Assembly (NCBI GenBank): GCA_003140215.1
Contig: PLJL01000004.1
Coordinates: forward strand, 2,246,861-2,310,860
From: Vulcanimicrobiota bacterium
GTDB lineage: Bacteria; Vulcanimicrobiota; Vulcanimicrobiia; Vulcanimicrobiales; Vulcanimicrobiaceae
DNA length: 64,000 nucleotides
Direction of reading: 5' to 3'
Positions 1 to 7,863 of the stretch are shown in pieces. The first letter of the stretch is position 1. Every line of letters begins with the position of its first letter. Below the pieces are notes generated by a model, which saw only the letters and a program-made list of their open reading frames with translations, was not told the DNA's origin and searched no databases. Position numbers and translations under genes: made by a program.

Positions 1-927
1 GCCATTTCCATGCGGATCCAGCCAGATCCGAACGCCCTGTTCGACCACATGGGCGTCGTGCGCAAGGTCGACATCCGGATGCAGCGTCGCGATGAGCCGC
101 GACACTTCGGCGACGCTCCGAATGCAACGCGGTTTGCCGTCCCAAGTCGCGCTCAGACGCTGCCACGATTCCATCGAGCGCGGCATACACGCATATTGCT
201 TCCTGACCGCCGCCTGGACGTGCGCGCCACGTTTCGCGGCGAACGATTCGACATTTGATAGGGCACGATCGACCAACTTCGGATCGACGCCGGCGAAGTG
301 CAGCGTTGGGTGAAGCCCAGGCGCGGCGTTGAACGCCCGCATCCACTTCACCAGGTCGCGCACCTCGGCGGTTTGCCACTCCCACGTCGGCAACGACCGC
401 AGTGCACGAATCGGGTCACCGCGGCCGGTCGCGACATACCGGTCGATCTCGCGCGCCTCGACCACACCGGTATCGAACGCGAGCACGGTAACACCGTGCC
501 GCTCGACGAGATCGCGAAACAAGCGATGCTTCATGCGCAAGAACTCGGCGGTTCCGGCGCTCGCCTGGCCGAGCCCGATCACCCGTGCAGTGGCGACGTC
601 GCGATCGAACGTGGTGAGGTCATCGAGCTGCAGTCGCACGCGCTTGGCCCGATAGGGAGTCGCGTCCAGCAGCCATACCGCGTTTGACTGGCGGCGTTGC
701 GTGGAGTGGGGTGGCCCCACGTCCGCCGAGATGGCGATCCGGAGTGTCGGCTTGCCGGCATAGCGTTGAGCGGAGTCCAGCACCACGGACGTTCCTGGTT
801 GCTGGTAGGTCGACCACGGCGGGATCGAGGCCGCGCTATCGGCACGAGCCAGGCTTGCCGGGTCCGGCCCTAGTACGCACGCCAACGCGCACACGGAGAC
901 GCCGATGATACGCATCGTCCGGGCCAT
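1..927 (-). CDS. Erythromycin-esterase-like protein, 3' end outside the window
   Basis: The frame is open from an ATG at 927 to the window edge (309 codons visible). The N-terminus looks like a signal peptide (hydrophobic stretch IIGVSVCALACVLG, cleavage near SLARA). The middle follows the erythromycin esterase / succinoglycan-biosynthesis-like fold: a strand plus glycine motif (VIGLGQASAGT), then FLRMKHRLF, a strand VTVLAFDTG, then EIDRYVATGRGDP and WMRAFNA. In active family members the first motif is GE-x-x-HG; here Glu is Gln and His is Ala, and the Glu in the next strand motif (ALEA) is Asp. The family assignment is good. Hydrolytic activity is doubtful, so this may be an exported pseudoenzyme. 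The C-terminal active-site half is not visible. Confidence 0.7.
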   Translation of the reverse strand, partial: MARTMRIIGVSVCALACVLGPDPASLARADSAASIPPWSTYQQPGTSVVLDSAQRYAGKPTLRIAISADVGPPHSTQRRQSNAVWLLDATPYRAKRVRLQLDDLTTFDRDVATARVIGLGQASAGTAEFLRMKHRLFRDLVERHGVTVLAFDTGVVEAREIDRYVATGRGDPIRALRSLPTWEWQTAEVRDLVKWMRAFNAAPGLHPTLHFAGVDPKLVDRALSNVESFAAKRGAHVQAAVRKQYACMPRSMESWQRLSATWDGKPRCIRSVAEVSRLIATLHPDVDLAHDAHVVEQGVRIWLDPHGNG

Positions 928-1018
928 TCGAGCGTTCCTGCGGTCAAATCCCGCCCACGCTTGGCTGCGTCACCGCCCCATTTGCCGGAACCACCCCAAA
1001 CAATCGTAGACTGGAAGT

Positions 1019-1870
1019 ATGCCCGAGCTTCCTGATATCACTGCCTACCTTAGCGCGTTAGACGACCGGATCGTCGGCCGGCGGCTCGAGCGCGTCAGGC
1101 TGGCAAGCCCCTTTTTACTGCGAACCGCGCAGCCGCCGATCGCGGATGTCGAAGGCCGCACCGTGCTCGAGCTGCGGCGCATCGGCAAGCGCATTGCGAT
1201 CGGGCTGGACGGCGATCTCTGGCTGGTCCTTCACCTCATGATCGCCGGCCGGCTGCATTGGAAAGCCCCTGGCGCGGCGCTGACCGGCCGCACGACGTTG
1301 GCGGCCTTCGATTTTCCGAATGGCGCTCTCGTGCTCATCGAAGCCGGCACGAAGCGCCGCGCTTCGTTGCACGTTCTGAGCGGCGCCGATGCCCTGCGTT
1401 CCATCGATCCCGGCGGCATCGACGTTCTCTCCTGCGATCTCGACTCGTTTCGGGCCGCCCTGATCGCCGAAAACCGCACGCTGAAGCGTGCCCTAACCGA
1501 TCCACGTACGGTCGACGGCATCGGCAATGCATACTCTGACGAGATTCTGCACTCGGCCCAACTGTCTCCAACGCTCCTGACGAAGAGACTCACGCCCTCC
1601 GAGTGGGTCCGGCTCTTCACCGCGACGCGAGGAACGCTTCAGCTTTGGATTGATCGGCTACAAGCTGAGGCGAAGGACGGGTTCCCGAAAAACGTGACCG
1701 CCTTTCACAAGGGCATGGCGGTCCACGGTCGCTACGGAGAACCATGTCCAGTGTGCGGCGAAACCGTGCGACGCATCCGGTACGCGGACAACGAGACGAA
1801 CTATTGCCCTCGCTGCCAGACCGGCGGCAAGGTCCTCGCCGATCGCGCGCTATCGCGCCTCCTACGCTGA
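1019..1870 (+). CDS. Formamidopyrimidine-DNA glycosylase / endonuclease VIII family
   Basis: This is a base-excision repair DNA glycosylase/AP lyase of 283 residues, normal for the family. It starts MPELPD, which gives the catalytic Pro (N-terminal after Met removal) and the adjacent Glu. The helix-two-turn-helix region around residues 150-215 contains [10 protein letters not shown] (from about residue 167). A C-terminal zinc finger has C243-x2-C246 and C263-x2-C266, followed by a 17-residue tail beyond the usual end. The finger loop reads [10 protein letters not shown] rather than the classical Fpg loop, so the substrate range (8-oxoG versus oxidised pyrimidines) cannot be read from sequence. 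It stands alone on the plus strand between two leftward genes. Confidence 0.9.
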   Translation: MPELPDITAYLSALDDRIVGRRLERVRLASPFLLRTAQPPIADVEGRTVLELRRIGKRIAIGLDGDLWLVLHLMIAGRLHWKAPGAALTGRTTLAAFDFPNGALVLIEAGTKRRASLHVLSGADALRSIDPGGIDVLSCDLDSFRAALIAENRTLKRALTDPRTVDGIGNAYSDEILHSAQLSPTLLTKRLTPSEWVRLFTATRGTLQLWIDRLQAEAKDGFPKNVTAFHKGMAVHGRYGEPCPVCGETVRRIRYADNETNYCPRCQTGGKVLADRALSRLLR

Positions 1871-1878
1871 CGGCCCCT

Positions 1879-2937
1879 TCACGGCTGTGCGCCGAGCGCC
1901 TTCGCGCCGGCACGCTGGTTCCCTCGACCCGCGGGGCTCGCAAACCGGTACAACTCCTTTGCGATGCCGGCAAAGGTCTGGTGGTTTAGCGGAAACTCCA
2001 GCATGACGTGCAGGACGCTCAGAAAATAGAGTGCGACGAAGCCCATGTCGTAGCTGTAGCCGTAGATGGCCAAGGAGCCCAACCACCCACCCACGATGAC
2101 TGCGGCCCGGCTCCTCGATACCTCGTGCCACTTGATGATCGACGTCTTCGAGAACCAATTGAGATAGTGGTACGTGTAGCCAAACGCGATGAGGCGCATG
2201 ACGGTCAACCCCGCCGTCGAGTCATAGATCTCAGCCAGCGACGTTCCAGTGCCGAGATGAAAGAGCTTGATCAACTCGGCGTTGAGCGTCTGGAACGAGC
2301 CGTAACTGTGCCGCACGTAGTCACCGACGGTCGAAGCGAACGCTCCCGGCACGTACACGAAGAAGCTGACCGCGCACAGCAGGAACACCAGCAGCGACAG
2401 CACGCCCGAGCGGCTCCTGCTCTTGAGCGCCCCGAGGAGCACGAATGCCGCCGTGAACACGAAGACGTGAACGATCGTAACCAACAATAATGCGACCAGG
2501 CCGAAATATCGGGAATTGCTAAAGATCACAAGGGTGAACGCGGTCAGCGCGATGAGCGCGACAGAAACGGTTCTGTTCTTGACGAAGACGAGCAGCGACG
2601 CGGCGATGAAGACTGCATAAACGAGGCCGATCTCGAATGCCGGCGATAGCGACTGGTTGAAAACCTTCTCGGCCGCCAGGCCGTACAGCATGACGACCAG
2701 CGTCACGACGACGAGCGCGAGCCAGTACTGTCGAGCCTGCAACACTCGCCGCGCCGGTTCGGCTTTCACGAAATACCCTCGATCGTGAAGCCAGGAGATT
2801 TCCGTAAGGTAGTGCAGCGGCCCCAGCACCGCGTATGAGAACAAGAAGAGCTCGAATGGAAACCGGTAGGCCGCCAGACAGGAACCCACCATCAAGCCGA
2901 TGTTCGCGTAGTTGACCGCATCGGCGCTGCGCCTCAT
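1879..2937 (-). CDS. Polytopic membrane protein with conserved-looking histidines, function unknown
   Basis: A 352-residue integral membrane protein with roughly eight to nine hydrophobic segments. His residues lie in or next to membrane segments: GPLHYLTEISWLHD near residue 40, IVHVFVF, YTYHYLNWF followed by IIKWHE, and LHVMLEFPLNH near the C-terminus. Several paired histidines in TM helices are typical of metal-dependent membrane enzymes (for example the Brp/Blh carotenoid oxygenase style), but I cannot assign it to a named family. The C-terminal 25 residues are polar and probably cytoplasmic. It is convergent with the glycosylase gene (8-bp gap) and follows a diguanylate cyclase gene on the same strand (40-bp gap). 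Confidence 0.75.
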   Translation of the reverse strand: MRRSADAVNYANIGLMVGSCLAAYRFPFELFLFSYAVLGPLHYLTEISWLHDRGYFVKAEPARRVLQARQYWLALVVVTLVVMLYGLAAEKVFNQSLSPAFEIGLVYAVFIAASLLVFVKNRTVSVALIALTAFTLVIFSNSRYFGLVALLLVTIVHVFVFTAAFVLLGALKSRSRSGVLSLLVFLLCAVSFFVYVPGAFASTVGDYVRHSYGSFQTLNAELIKLFHLGTGTSLAEIYDSTAGLTVMRLIAFGYTYHYLNWFSKTSIIKWHEVSRSRAAVIVGGWLGSLAIYGYSYDMGFVALYFLSVLHVMLEFPLNHQTFAGIAKELYRFASPAGRGNQRAGAKALGAQP

Positions 2938-2977
2938 GCGGTCCTCCCTTCGCGTCCCTACCGGGTTCTCCGGCTCC

Positions 2978-4537
2978 TTAGACAGCCGTGGCGATAGGCT
3001 CCGCGATCAGCTCTGCGAGCGTCGGTACGAAACGCGTGGCCAGCTCGGTTCGATTGCGGCCTTTGCGCTTGGCCTCGTAGAGGGCGGCGTCGGCTGCCTT
3101 CACCAGGGAGAACGGAGAGGTCGCCCCAGTCGGTGACATACGCCCGATGCCGATGCTCACCGTGACGGTGCCGCGCACGTTGCCGGCGTGGGCGATGTTG
3201 AGCGCGAGGACGGCGCGCCGAATCGCTTCGCCGACTGCGAACGCGCCCGCTGCGTCGGTGTCGGGGAGAAAGACCGCAAACTCTTCGCCGCCGTAGCGTG
3301 CCGCGAGATCTCCGGGGCGACCGAGAGCAGCCGCGATGCATCCGGCGATGCTCTTGAGAACGCCGTCGCCGGCTTGATGCCCGTAGTGATCGTTGTAGCC
3401 CTTGAACGCGTCGGCGTCGATCATGAGAAAGGCCAGAGACGTGCCGGCCCGCACGGCGCGCCGCCACTCCCGGTCGAACACGGCGTCAAATTGATAGCGA
3501 TTCCCAAGCCCGGTGAGACCGTCGATCAAGACGAGTCGCTCCAGTTGCGCCTCAGCGGCCTCGCGCTTGTCGATCTGTCTCGCCAGGTATCTGCCGAGGA
3601 TCCCGACGATGGCGATCATGCCGACGAGTTCGGCCAGGTTGATCAAGGTTTGGATGCGCCATGCAGCCAGGGCCTCGTCTTCCGCCACGCCGACCACGAC
3701 TAGCAGCGGATACTGACTCACCCGTTGATAAGCAAACAGCCGCGAGACGCCGTCGATGACGGAGCGGTTTTGGTAGCTTCCCACCGGCGACCGCGGCAGC
3801 ATCAGTCGAAAGAACGACGCCTTCGCAAGGCTCTTTCCGATGTTCGCTTTCTCGAACGGCTTGCGCATCAGAACGGTGCCGTCGGCGAGTGCGAGCGTGA
3901 TGCTGCCGAGCCGTCCGATGTCGACCTGTTCGTAGAGATGGAGGAAGTAGTTCCCCGAGATGGTTGCCATCGCAACTCCGGCGAAGCTGCCGTCGCGGTG
4001 ATTCACGCGCCGCGTAACGGTGATGATCCAACTCCCGTCTGTCCGGCTGCGCACGGTGTGTCCGATGTGGGTGGTGCGGTCGGCGTGGGTTCGATGGTAG
4101 ATGAAGTACGGCCGGTCTCGGTAGTTCGCATTCTTCAGCCCCGGAATGGCGTTGACCACGCCGTTGCCGGCGGCGTCGACGATGAAGAGATTGTGAAGCA
4201 CGCGTAGCTGTGCAATGTGCTCGACCATCAGGTCTTGCAGGCGCCGCCGCTGCTTCGGCCCGGTCCCGTCGGTCTGGGCTCGATCGACGAGGTCGATCAG
4301 CACGCCGTCGATCGTCTGAAAGCTATCGGTAGCCTGCTGCGAGAGGGACTGGACCAGGTTGGTCGTCTGCAACGTTGAGGCGTGGACGTCCGTAGCCCGG
4401 TTGCTCCAAATCTCTTTTGCGGTCGCCAAAATCGCCAGCAGACAGACCACGACCATGAACGCGAGCAAGCCATGCCGCAGCGATAGCTGCCTGAAACCTT
4501 GACGCGAGCGGCTCGGCGGTGTCCCAACGGAGAGCAT
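2978..4537 (-). CDS. Membrane diguanylate cyclase with extracytoplasmic Cache-type sensor
   Basis: A 519-residue protein predicted to make c-di-GMP from two GTP. A TM helix at about residues 22-44 is followed by a roughly 250-residue extracytoplasmic region with Cache-like features (YRDRPYFIYHR, then a segment ending ISGNYFLHL), a second TM helix near 300-325, and a GGDEF domain to the end. The active-site motif is GGEEF, and the RxxD inhibitory site (RPGD) lies exactly five residues upstream, so product inhibition is expected. DGLTGLGNRYQFD marks the start of the cyclase domain. It sits alone upstream of the membrane-protein gene on the same strand. The ligand cannot be predicted. Confidence 0.92.
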   Translation of the reverse strand: MLSVGTPPSRSRQGFRQLSLRHGLLAFMVVVCLLAILATAKEIWSNRATDVHASTLQTTNLVQSLSQQATDSFQTIDGVLIDLVDRAQTDGTGPKQRRRLQDLMVEHIAQLRVLHNLFIVDAAGNGVVNAIPGLKNANYRDRPYFIYHRTHADRTTHIGHTVRSRTDGSWIITVTRRVNHRDGSFAGVAMATISGNYFLHLYEQVDIGRLGSITLALADGTVLMRKPFEKANIGKSLAKASFFRLMLPRSPVGSYQNRSVIDGVSRLFAYQRVSQYPLLVVVGVAEDEALAAWRIQTLINLAELVGMIAIVGILGRYLARQIDKREAAEAQLERLVLIDGLTGLGNRYQFDAVFDREWRRAVRAGTSLAFLMIDADAFKGYNDHYGHQAGDGVLKSIAGCIAAALGRPGDLAARYGGEEFAVFLPDTDAAGAFAVGEAIRRAVLALNIAHAGNVRGTVTVSIGIGRMSPTGATSPFSLVKAADAALYEAKRKGRNRTELATRFVPTLAELIAEPIATAV

Positions 4538-4677
4538 TTGACCGTTTCCTCACCGCCTCAGAGGTGCGGTGATTGGATGCAGCGCCACCAGGGACGCTCT
4601 GGGACGATCATCCCGCTCCGCGGTAACAAATCGGTGTCGGCGCCACCGGCCCCGAGCTGGGGCCGCCGCCCGGCGTG

Positions 4678-5295
4678 CTACATCGGGAGCGCCAGGCCGT
4701 TCTTTCCGACGGTGACGCGGGCGGTCGAGAGGCCGCCATCGGCAGCCCGCTGCGCGATGATGTAGACGTGCGCCCCGGGGACGAGCGCCTTGGCGTCGCC
4801 CAGCTCGTAGAGCACGACCGGCGTGTCCTTGGAGACAACGATCTTCTTCTCGCCGTCCTTGTACTTGAGCGTGAGGACCTGCCCGCCGACGCTTTCGACC
4901 GGGCCGCTGGCATCGACGGTTCCGTTGGTCATCGTGCTTTGCGGGCCCAGATCGTAGGGGCGATGGCCCTCGCCGGTGCCGCGCATCGCCTCGGGAAAGA
5001 TGTGGACCTCTCGCGCACGCAGCGTGCCGTCGGGCTGCAGGATCGCGGCGCTGCCGACATAGGTGCCCGGACCGATCTTGGACAGGTCGGACTTTACCAC
5101 GGTGACGACGCGAAAGCCGTCCGACAGTGTCACCCGGCGATTCTCAGCGGCCGTCGCCACCGTGAGCAGGTTGCCTTCGAGGCTCACGATCGTGCCGCGA
5201 ATCCTCGTCGTACTCTCTTGCCCGTAGGCCGGTGCCGCGGCGACGGCGAGCAGGCAGAGCAGCGGCGCGGCGCGTCTCATGCCCGCCCTTTGCAT
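4678..5295 (-). CDS. Exported protein with two DUF5666-like beta-barrel repeats
   Basis: A 205-residue protein with a clear signal peptide (LLCLLAVAAAPAYG, cleavage before QE). The mature part contains two similar beta-rich segments: RIRGTIVSLEGNLLTV and, about 90 residues later, ESVGGQVLTLKYKDGEKKI. Both begin a small domain of the DUF5666 type, in which short OB-like barrels read 'x-G-x-I-x-x-x-x-G-x-x-L-x-V'. No catalytic motif is visible. An alternative start is Met6 (5280); both leave the signal peptide intact. Family members are usually periplasmic and uncharacterised. It is 27 bp downstream of the DUF3343 gene on the same strand. Confidence 0.75.
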   Translation of the reverse strand: MQRAGMRRAAPLLCLLAVAAAPAYGQESTTRIRGTIVSLEGNLLTVATAAENRRVTLSDGFRVVTVVKSDLSKIGPGTYVGSAAILQPDGTLRAREVHIFPEAMRGTGEGHRPYDLGPQSTMTNGTVDASGPVESVGGQVLTLKYKDGEKKIVVSKDTPVVLYELGDAKALVPGAHVYIIAQRAADGGLSTARVTVGKNGLALPM

Positions 5296-5322
5296 GGGCC
5301 CCGCGACCGATCCCGCCTGGCG

Positions 5323-5538
5323 CTAGCGGTAGACGCCGCTCAGGCTGACCTTTGCGGCCTCGAGGGCGGCGACGGCCTGGGGTTCCGCCGCCGGGTCGAT
5401 CCGCAGGCTCAGGTTGGACGTGGACTGCGTGCTCGCCGGCGTCGGGATGATCGTTGCAGCCACACCGGAATCGCGCAGCGCCTTGGTCGCGATCATCGTG
5501 CCCGAATTCGACGGGAACACCAGGACGACGCCGGCCAC
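5323..5538 (-). CDS. DUF3343 family small protein (putative Se/S carrier-like)
   Basis: A 71-residue protein read from a GTG at 5538, three bases after the stop of the upstream membrane-protein gene, so it is probably translationally coupled. It matches the small DUF3343 fold: first strand VVLVFPS, helix TKALRDSGV, strand AATIIPTPA, then LSLRID and a C-terminal helix. DUF3343 proteins are often found in genomes that use selenium. Many members have a Cys just before the third strand (CG-x-x-L/I-R); this copy reads TSNLSLR and contains no Cys at all, so it cannot carry Se or S the way proposed for the family. A possible selenoprotein gene lies about 4.6 kb away. Confidence 0.65.
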   Translation of the reverse strand: MAGVVLVFPSNSGTMIATKALRDSGVAATIIPTPASTQSTSNLSLRIDPAAEPQAVAALEAAKVSLSGVYR

Positions 5539-5540
5539 GG

Positions 5541-6209
5541 CTACGACTTGGCGCCCGCGAGGTGCTGGTTGAGCTGGGCTTCCAGGGCTGAGATCGTCTC
5601 CTGATCGCGGGTGAGCGCCTCGGCCGTCGCGCGGGACGTGAAGTCGACCAAGTCTTCGAGCCGCGCGAACAGCGCAGCGATTGAGGCCGTCAGCCAGAAC
5701 AGAACGCCGCACTCGATCACCACGGCAATGGCGTGCAGCGCGACACGGTCGATGCCTTCCTCAGGGAAGACGTTCGCGGGTACGACGAGGTCCAGGATCA
5801 AGTGGTGGGCGGCGGTAAGCGCCGCCGAAACCGCGATGGGACGCCAATCGACGTACGCGCTGAGCATCGCGAACACGCCGAAGAAGTACATGTGGTAGTC
5901 GATCTGCCAATCGCCGTTGCCGGCGATGCCGCTGAAATGCCCGCGCCCGGCGTAGACGAACACGATCGGACCGAACGTAAGGCAGACCGCGACGATCGAG
6001 CGCAAGGTGAGGCCGTCGCGGAGCTTCCACGCCGCTAGCGTGGCGACGAGCGCCACAATCGCGGCCATAGCCATCGGCTCGCGCCACGAGTTGCGGGCCA
6101 GCAGCGCCACCCCGCCGGCCAGGAGCACGTGCGCCCAGACGACCCACACGAAGATCTTCGTAGCCCGAGCGCGGATGGAGCCGAGCGAAAAGGAGCTGTT
6201 CAAGCTCAA
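5541..6209 (-). CDS. Six-TM sensory membrane protein resembling chemoreceptor N-termini, no output domain
   Basis: A 222-residue protein with about six TM helices (residues 18-195) and a short coiled C-terminus (EDLVDFTSRATAEALTRDQE). The segment DYHMYFFGVFAMLSAYVDWR followed by AAHHLILDLVVPANVFP is the signature of the six-TM input module at the front of some methyl-accepting chemotaxis proteins and GGDEF/kinase proteins, including the His residues before and inside the helices. Here the protein ends right after the last helix, with no HAMP, MCP or kinase domain, so it is an orphan input module or a truncated receptor. It is coupled to the DUF3343 gene downstream. Confidence 0.7.
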   Translation of the reverse strand: MSLNSSFSLGSIRARATKIFVWVVWAHVLLAGGVALLARNSWREPMAMAAIVALVATLAAWKLRDGLTLRSIVAVCLTFGPIVFVYAGRGHFSGIAGNGDWQIDYHMYFFGVFAMLSAYVDWRPIAVSAALTAAHHLILDLVVPANVFPEEGIDRVALHAIAVVIECGVLFWLTASIAALFARLEDLVDFTSRATAEALTRDQETISALEAQLNQHLAGAKS

Positions 6210-6286
6210 AACCTCTCTCTTGTTGGAAAGCCCGGCCTCCAGGTTATCGGCCCCGCCCGGCCCGAGTTTACCCCGGGCCCGAAAAT

Positions 6287-6562
6287 CTACGCCGGCGTAC
6301 CGAAGCGCGCCGCGGCGCGCGCGTTCGCCTTCGCGGCCTCTTCGGCTCGATTCTTCGGCGAGGCGTTCGTCTCGAGCGAACGCAGCAGCCGCGTCGCGAC
6401 GCCGGCTACCTCATCGACGGCAGCCAAGAACGCCTCCTCGTTAGCCTTTGACGGCTTGGTGAAGCCGCTGATCTTTCGCACGAACTGCAGCGACGCTGCC
6501 TCGATCTCGCTCGCGGTGACGGGCGGATCGAAGTTGAAAAGCGTCTTGATGTTCCTACACAC
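6287..6562 (-). CDS. DUF2277 family protein
   Basis: A 91-residue soluble protein beginning MCRNIKTLFNFDPP and continuing SLQFVRKISGFTKPSKANE. This is the characteristic conserved block of DUF2277, a family of about 80-95 residues of unknown function, widespread in soil bacteria. It is mostly helical with no signal peptide. The conserved MCRN start makes the ATG at 6562 secure. It lies 33 bp downstream of the acyl-CoA dehydrogenase gene on the same strand and may be cotranscribed. The family name is confident; the function is unknown. Confidence 0.9.
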   Translation of the reverse strand: MCRNIKTLFNFDPPVTASEIEAASLQFVRKISGFTKPSKANEEAFLAAVDEVAGVATRLLRSLETNASPKNRAEEAAKANARAAARFGTPA

Positions 6563-6595
6563 TGCGTACTACCTCGTTTCGGCGGTGGTGCTTCG

Positions 6596-7783
6596 TCAGA
6601 ACGACCGGGGCATTCCCAGCACGTGCTGACCGATGTACGAGAGGATCAAGTTGTTGGCGACCGGCGCCGTGATGTACAGACGCGTCTCGCGGAACTTGCG
6701 TTCGATGTCGTATTCCTCGGCGAAGCCGAAGCCGCCGTGCGCGTCCATCGCGGCATTTGCGGCCTGCCACGACGCTTCGGACGCAAGCAGCTTGGCGGTG
6801 TTGGCCTCTGCGCCGCACGAACGGCCTGCGTCGAAGAGCACGGCGGCCTGCTTTCGCACCAAGTCCGCCGCGACGATCGCGGCGTGCGCCCGCGCGATCG
6901 GAAACTGGACGCCTTGATTCCGGCCGATCGGCCGGCCGAAGACGACGCGTTCGCCCACGTACTTCACGGCTCGCTCGATGAAGAACGTGCCGTCCCCGAC
7001 GCATTCGGCCGCGATCAGGATGCGCTCGGCGTTCATGCCGTCGAGGATGTAGCGGAAGCCCTGCCCTTCTTCTCCCACCAGGTTCTCGACCGGTACCTCG
7101 AGATCGTGGATGAACACCTCATTGGTCTCGTGGTTCATCATGGTGCGGATCGGACGTACTTCGAGCATCCCGGGCGCTGCCGCGCGCAGATCGACCAGCA
7201 GCGTCGAGAGCCCCAACGTCTTCGCCTTCGGGTCGTCGGACGGCGGTGCGGTGCGTACGAGCAGCAGCATCAGATCGCTGTGCTGCACGCGCGAAGTCCA
7301 CACTTTTTGCCCGTTTACCACGTAGCGGTCGCCGCGACGCACCGCCGTGGTCGCGATCTTCGTGGTGTCGCTCCCGGCATTGGGTTCGGTAACGCCGAAG
7401 GCTTGGAGCCGCAGCTCGCCGCGCGCGATCGGCGGCAAGAAGCGGCGCTTCTGCTCCTCGCTGCCGTGGCGCAGCACGGTGCCCATGATGTACATCTGCG
7501 CGTGGCAGGCGGCGGCGTTGCCGCCGCTGCGGTTCACCTCTTCGAGGATGATGCAGGCCTCGCTCAGCCCTAGCCCGGCGCCGTCGTATTGCTCGGGGAT
7601 GAGCGCTGCGAGGTAGCCGGCATCGGTCAGGGCGGCGATGAAGGCGTCCGGATACGCACGCTCGGCGTCGAGTGCACGCCAATACGCGTCGTCGAACGAC
7701 GCGCACAGCGCGCGCACCGCGGCGCGCAGCGCACGTTGATCCGGGGTCAACTCTAGCCCCGCGGTGACCGGAGGGGCGGTCAC
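6596..7783 (-). CDS. Acyl-CoA dehydrogenase family flavoprotein
   Basis: An FAD-dependent acyl-CoA dehydrogenase, 395 residues from a GTG at 7783, the usual family length. A start about 111 bp further upstream at 7894 would overlap the preceding gene and add an atypical arginine-rich tail. Visible landmarks are the flavin-contacting block AFGVTEPNAGSDT, the following DRYVVNGQKVWTS, and a C-terminal AMDAHGGFGF with RETRLYITAPVANNL. In most paralogues the last block reads Y-E-G-T and supplies the catalytic Glu; here it is ITAPVANN. A set of CaiA-like dehydrogenases shares this replacement, so the base may lie elsewhere. The substrate is unknown. Confidence 0.88.
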   Translation of the reverse strand: MTAPPVTAGLELTPDQRALRAAVRALCASFDDAYWRALDAERAYPDAFIAALTDAGYLAALIPEQYDGAGLGLSEACIILEEVNRSGGNAAACHAQMYIMGTVLRHGSEEQKRRFLPPIARGELRLQAFGVTEPNAGSDTTKIATTAVRRGDRYVVNGQKVWTSRVQHSDLMLLLVRTAPPSDDPKAKTLGLSTLLVDLRAAAPGMLEVRPIRTMMNHETNEVFIHDLEVPVENLVGEEGQGFRYILDGMNAERILIAAECVGDGTFFIERAVKYVGERVVFGRPIGRNQGVQFPIARAHAAIVAADLVRKQAAVLFDAGRSCGAEANTAKLLASEASWQAANAAMDAHGGFGFAEEYDIERKFRETRLYITAPVANNLILSYIGQHVLGMPRSF

Positions 7784-7863
7784 GGCAGGAGCGCCTTGCT
7801 TCGACTCGGCATCGGGCCGGAGTTCGCGCTTGCGGCGGCTTGTCCGGTCGCAGCCGCCGGCCG

